Part shown: positions 6,714 to 10,644 of the stretch, piece after piece
How the letters are laid out: the number at the start of each line of letters is the position of its first letter
Numbering within the stretch: position 1 is the first letter of the stretch
Assembly: GCA_002470165.1 (NCBI GenBank)
Contig: DKNF01000072.1
Span: forward strand, 1 to 10,644
DNA: 10,644 bases
Origin: Betaproteobacteria bacterium UBA7395
GTDB taxonomy: Bacteria > Pseudomonadota > Gammaproteobacteria > Burkholderiales > Rhodocyclaceae
Reading direction: 5' to 3'
Program-made: the position numbers and the translations under genes
The notes under the pieces: generated by a model
The model's database searches: none
The model's input: the letters and a program-made list of their open reading frames with translations, nothing else
Told to the model about the DNA's origin: nothing

Positions 6714-6728
6714 CGCGTATTTTACGCG
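6714..6728. repeat. 15-bp perfect palindrome upstream of rimO
   Basis: CGCGTA (6714-6719), three T, TACGCG (6723-6728). On the minus strand it includes TAAAAT (6723-6718), a fair -10 box about 45 nt before the rimO ATG, although no clear -35 is seen at 16-18 nt. It could be an operator over the rimO promoter or a short RNA hairpin; the sequence alone does not decide. Confidence 0.4.
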
Positions 6729-6774
6729 GGGAAGCGCACAGACTGCCGAATTCGCGAAAAGTGCCCGGCCCGCT

Positions 6775-6804
6775 TTGTGCAATCCGCCACAAACCGCCTA
6801 AAAT
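6775..6804 (+). promoter_or_regulatory. Promoter of the DUF2478 gene giving a leaderless mRNA
   Basis: TTGTGC (6775-6780) and TAAAAT (6799-6804, five of six consensus bases) are 18 nt apart. The predicted start point, about 6811, falls at the ATG (6812-6814). No Shine-Dalgarno sequence lies before the ATG, consistent with a leaderless transcript. The -35 is weak. Confidence 0.45.
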
Positions 6805-6811
6805 CCGCTCC

Positions 6812-7330
6812 ATGCCCCTGACCCCAGCCCCGGCCATCGCCGCCATCGTCCCGCCGCCCGGCACCCGCATCGACCCGCTACTGCGCGAGTTCATCGCCGA
6901 TCTGCAGGCACGCGGCCTGCGCGTGCGCGGCCTGGTCCAGGAAGCCTGCCCGGAATCCTGGGGCTGCAAGTTCAGCCTGAGCGACATCGAAACCGGCCAG
7001 CGCTACCCGATCTCGCAGAACCTCGGCAGCCAGTCCACCGCCTGCTCGCTCGACGCCGCCGGCATTGCCGACGCGACCCAGGTGATGCGCCGGATCGCCG
7101 CCGAAGGCGCCGACCTCGCCGTCTTCAACCGCTTTTCCGGACTGGAGGCGGACGGCGAAGGCTTCGCCGACGAAATGCTGCAGGTGATGAGCCAGGGCAT
7201 CCCGGTCATCACCGTCGTCCAGGCCGCCAACCTGCCCGCCTGGCGCCATTTCACCGGCGGCATGGCGTGCGAGCTCGGCGCCACAATCGACGAACTGGAG
7301 CGCTGGGTCAGCAGCATCGGCCCCCGCTAG
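6812..7330 (+). CDS. DUF2478 family protein, molybdenum-linked
   Basis: A 172-residue protein that I recognise as DUF2478, a family of unknown biochemical function usually encoded next to molybdate transport genes, as here. Family-like segments are LQARGLRVRGLVQEAC (31-46), the CKFSLSDIETGQRYPISQNLG stretch (52-72), the cysteine at 78 in TACSLD, ADLAVFNRFSGLEADGEGFADEM (100-122) and PVITVVQ (131-137), resembling an alpha/beta P-loop-like or nucleotide-binding-like fold with no Walker A. No signal peptide or membrane segment is seen, so it is probably cytosolic. The ATG at 6812 begins the conserved region; the frame remains open to 6662, but that part overlaps the rimO start and is not conserved. 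The stop is 14 nt from the convergent mop stop. A role in molybdenum handling is inferred from context only. Confidence 0.82.
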   Translation: MPLTPAPAIAAIVPPPGTRIDPLLREFIADLQARGLRVRGLVQEACPESWGCKFSLSDIETGQRYPISQNLGSQSTACSLDAAGIADATQVMRRIAAEGADLAVFNRFSGLEADGEGFADEMLQVMSQGIPVITVVQAANLPAWRHFTGGMACELGATIDELERWVSSIGPR

Positions 7331-7344
7331 ACCGTTACCGCCCT

Positions 7345-7773
7345 TCAGCCCGGCACGCCAAGAATGACGTGGCTGGCCTTGATCAGCGCAGTCGCCGGCT
7401 CGCCGAGCTTGAGCCCGAGTTCGAGCACGGCCTCGTTGGTGACCACCGAATGGACCACGCTGCCACCGGCCAGGGTGATGGCGACTTCGGTATTCACCGC
7501 CCCCTTGGTCAGCGCGCTGACCTTGCCGGACAACTGGTTACGCGCCGAGAAATGCACGTCGGGCTGGCCGGACAAGAGCATCACCCACGGCGCCTTGACG
7601 TAGGCGACGGCCTCCCCCCCCACGGCCAGACCCAGTGATTTGACGCTGGTCTCTGTCACGATTGCGACAATCCTGTCGCCTCCCGGCAGGGTGAGTTCGA
7701 TTTCCGCATTGACGACGCCGTCGGTGAGGGCAGTGATCTTTCCCTTGAAAACATTGCGTGCGCTGACATTCAT
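7345..7773 (-). CDS. mop: Molbindin, tandem Mop/TOBE domains
   Basis: A 142-residue cytosolic molybdate-binding protein made of two Mop (TOBE) domains, about 4-67 and 76-139. Each opens with SARN (4-7 and 76-79) and ends in K-A-P/S-x-V (60-64 and 132-136), residues that line the oxyanion pocket in molbindins. Such di-Mop proteins assemble into oligomers that store or buffer molybdate or tungstate. There is no DNA-binding domain, unlike ModE next door, whose C-terminal TOBE pair is closely similar. The ATG at 7773 has a strong AGGAGA ribosome-binding site (TCAGGAGAACGCC before ATG). The long frame extending upstream to 8262 is an antisense shadow of modE. A Mo-box-like site (7810-7826) lies 37 nt upstream of the ATG, so ModE control is likely. 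Confidence 0.93.
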   Translation of the reverse strand: MNVSARNVFKGKITALTDGVVNAEIELTLPGGDRIVAIVTETSVKSLGLAVGGEAVAYVKAPWVMLLSGQPDVHFSARNQLSGKVSALTKGAVNTEVAITLAGGSVVHSVVTNEAVLELGLKLGEPATALIKASHVILGVPG

Positions 7774-7809
7774 GGCGTTCTCCTGACGGCTGGCTCGGGC
7801 TGGCCCGTT

Positions 7810-7826
7810 TTTCGCTATATACGAAA
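7810..7826. promoter_or_regulatory. Mo-box-like ModE site, mop-proximal
   Basis: TTTCGCTATATACGAAA on the plus strand. It shares TTTCG(C/T)TATATACG with the site at 7921-7937, and ModE half-sites are known to centre on CGnTATATA. On the minus strand a TATATA inside it could serve as the mop -10, though no good -35 was found. ModE binding would then block mop transcription. Binding is inferred. Confidence 0.65.
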
Positions 7827-7870
7827 CAAACAGCGAGCGATTGGCGGCTTGCCGACAATCTAATCCTGAA

Positions 7871-7882
7871 TGCGATATAGCA
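7871..7882. promoter_or_regulatory. Third, weaker Mo-box-like half-site
   Basis: TGCGATATAGCA, whose reverse complement TGCTATATCGCA resembles the CG(C/T)TATATACGCA core of the two flanking sites but lacks one base. It is 44 nt from the mop-side site and 38 nt from the modE-side site. It may be a low-affinity site for cooperative binding or looping, or chance similarity. Confidence 0.35.
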
Positions 7883-7920
7883 TCAACCATAGCGCCAGCA
7901 GAATTTTCCGGTAAACTCGA

Positions 7921-7937
7921 TTTCGTTATATACGCAA
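7921..7937. promoter_or_regulatory. Mo-box-like ModE site at the modEABC promoter
   Basis: TTTCGTTATATACGCAA, 14 of 17 bases identical to the mop-side site. Its TATATA (7927-7932) is also a plausible -10, with TTTTCC (7904-7909) as a poor -35 at 17 nt. That would place the start near 7939, about 11 nt before the modE ATG. ModE bound here would occlude polymerase, the expected molybdate-dependent autorepression of a modEABC operon. Confidence 0.65.
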
Positions 7938-7949
7938 GGAAATAACCGA

Positions 7950-9537
<1,588 letters not shown>

Positions 9538-9550
9538 ACTTCTTCCCGCC

Positions 9551-10228
9551 ATGCTCACCGATACCGACCTCCAGGCCATCTGGCTGACCGTCCGCCTCGC
9601 CGGGATCACCACCCTGATCCTCTTCATCATCGGCACGCCGATCGCCTGGTGGCTGGCGCGCACCCGTTCGTGGTGGAAAGGGCCGTGCGGCGCCGTCGTC
9701 GCCCTGCCGCTGGTATTGCCGCCGTCGGTGCTTGGCTTCTACCTGCTGCTGGCGATGGGGCCGAACGGGCCGGTCGGCCAGCTGACCCAGTCGCTCGGCC
9801 TGGGAACACTGCCATTCACCTTCTGGGGCCTGGTCGTTGCGTCGGTCTTCTACTCCCTGCCGTTCATGGTGCAGCCCTTGCAAAACGCTTTCGAAGCGAT
9901 TGGCGAACGACCGCTGGAGGTTGCCGCAACGCTGCGCGCCTCGCCGCTCGATACCTTCTTCTCGGTCGTGCTGCCGCTGGCCCGGCCGGGCTTCGTCACT
10001 GCCGGCATCCTGAGTTTTGCCCATACTGTCGGAGAGTTCGGCGTCGTCCTGATGATCGGCGGCAACATCCCCGGCGTCACCCGCGTTGCCTCGGTACAGA
10101 TCTACGATCACGTCGAAGCGATGGAGTATGCCGACGCCCACCGCTTGTCGGCAGTGATGCTGGCTTTCTCGTTTGCCGTGTTGCTGGCCATGTACCTGCG
10201 CCGCGACAAGCCACGGCGGGAGGCCTGA
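9551..10228 (+). CDS. modB: Molybdate ABC transporter permease ModB
   Basis: A 225-residue inner-membrane permease with about five hydrophobic segments (roughly 14-36, 46-70, 87-110, 146-170 and 199-215), matching ModB size and topology. The cytoplasmic EAA loop that contacts the ATPase is [25 protein letters not shown] (123-147), containing the conserved glycine-bearing end. [16 protein letters not shown] (51-66) and [18 protein letters not shown] (158-175) are typical ModB sequences. It forms the molybdate channel with ModC. The ATG at 9551 is 13 nt after modA, with no Shine-Dalgarno sequence before it (CTTCTTCCCGCC), so translation may depend on coupling with modA. The stop is 1 nt before the modC ATG. 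Confidence 0.95.
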   Translation: MLTDTDLQAIWLTVRLAGITTLILFIIGTPIAWWLARTRSWWKGPCGAVVALPLVLPPSVLGFYLLLAMGPNGPVGQLTQSLGLGTLPFTFWGLVVASVFYSLPFMVQPLQNAFEAIGERPLEVAATLRASPLDTFFSVVLPLARPGFVTAGILSFAHTVGEFGVVLMIGGNIPGVTRVASVQIYDHVEAMEYADAHRLSAVMLAFSFAVLLAMYLRRDKPRREA

Positions 10229-10229
10229 C

Positions 10230-10644
10230 ATGGACGGCATCGAAATTCGCTGCAAGCTGGCTTGGCCGGGATTCACCCTGGATGTCGACCTGACGCTGCC
10301 GGGCAGCGGCGTCACCGCGCTGTTCGGCCATTCCGGCTCGGGCAAGACGACCTTGTTGCGTTGCCTGGCCGGGCTGGAGCGGGCGCAACCGGGGCGACTG
10401 GTATTCAAGGGCCAGACCTGGCAGGACGAAAAGACCTGGCGACCGACCCACCAGCGGCCCATCGGTTACGTCTTCCAGGAAGCCAGCCTGTTCGCCCACC
10501 TGAATGTGCTCGACAATCTGCGCTTCGGTCAGAAACGCAGCGGCAGTTCGGACCGGGTCAGCCTGGATGCGGCCATCGAACTACTCGGCATCGGCCACCT
10601 TCTTGAGCGCAAGCCCGACGCCCTGTCCGGTGGCGAGCGCCAGC
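10230..10644 (+). CDS. modC: Molybdate ABC transporter ATP-binding protein ModC, 3' truncated by the window
   Basis: The first 138 codons of an ABC ATPase that runs off the right edge. Walker A is GHSGSGKTT (33-41), the Q-loop is in VFQEASLF (81-88, Q83) and the ABC signature is LSGGERQ (132-138, the last visible residues). Walker B, the H-loop and the expected C-terminal TOBE domain are outside the window. [19 protein letters not shown] is typical of ModC, which powers molybdate import through ModB. The ATG at 10230 is 1 nt after the modB stop, and no strong ribosome-binding site is apparent apart from GGGAGG at 10218-10223 within the modB end. Position after modAB makes the assignment firm. 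Confidence 0.95.
   Translation, partial: MDGIEIRCKLAWPGFTLDVDLTLPGSGVTALFGHSGSGKTTLLRCLAGLERAQPGRLVFKGQTWQDEKTWRPTHQRPIGYVFQEASLFAHLNVLDNLRFGQKRSGSSDRVSLDAAIELLGIGHLLERKPDALSGGERQ

Overview
The window is GC-rich chromosomal DNA with tightly packed, mostly housekeeping genes. The gene content suggests a betaproteobacterium: a Neisseria-like CRISPR repeat, a YffB-type ArsC protein next to hslO, and a modE-modABC locus with a separate molbindin and a DUF2478 gene. Rhodocyclaceae (the Dechloromonas/Azospira group) is my best guess. That placement is inference; no rRNA or marker gene is present.

Layout. Bases 1-556 are the right-hand end of a CRISPR array that continues off the left edge: eight full repeats plus one cut by the edge, all identical, with eight 30-nt spacers. 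The repeat resembles the 36-nt type II-C (Cas9) repeat of Neisseria read on the minus strand. No cas gene is in view. Next come a small ArsC/Spx-family protein (675-1040) and, overlapping it by 4 nt, an Hsp33 gene (1037-1909) whose zinc switch has lost two of its four cysteines. Convergent to these is a minus-strand pair: a MarR-type regulator (2415-2921) followed 1 nt later by an OmpA-domain lipoprotein (1916-2413).

The 301-nt gap 2922-3222 is the most structured non-coding stretch. It holds two overlapping divergent promoters, a 13-bp palindrome lying across both, and a very strong rightward hairpin-plus-T-tract. The hairpin would end a transcript of about 80 nt before the next gene, a DapB-like reductase paralogue (3223-4023). 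The 3' end of that gene overlaps, tail to tail, a D-2-hydroxyacid dehydrogenase-type flavoprotein (3962-5377), which lies downstream of and overlaps rimO (5352-6674).

The right third is a molybdenum block: a DUF2478 gene (6812-7330, probably leaderless), a di-Mop molbindin on the minus strand (7345-7773), and the operon modE-modA-modB-modC (7950 to the right edge, modC cut). Between mop and modE are two near-identical Mo-box-like sites and a third weaker one, so ModE probably represses both its own operon and mop when molybdate is plentiful. ModABC imports molybdate, Mop stores or buffers it, and DUF2478 is a molybdenum-linked protein of unknown role.

No insertion sequence, tRNA, rRNA or phage gene was seen. 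Nothing here is clearly a wholly new system. The best leads are the regulated gap at 2922-3222, the altered Hsp33 and the CRISPR array.
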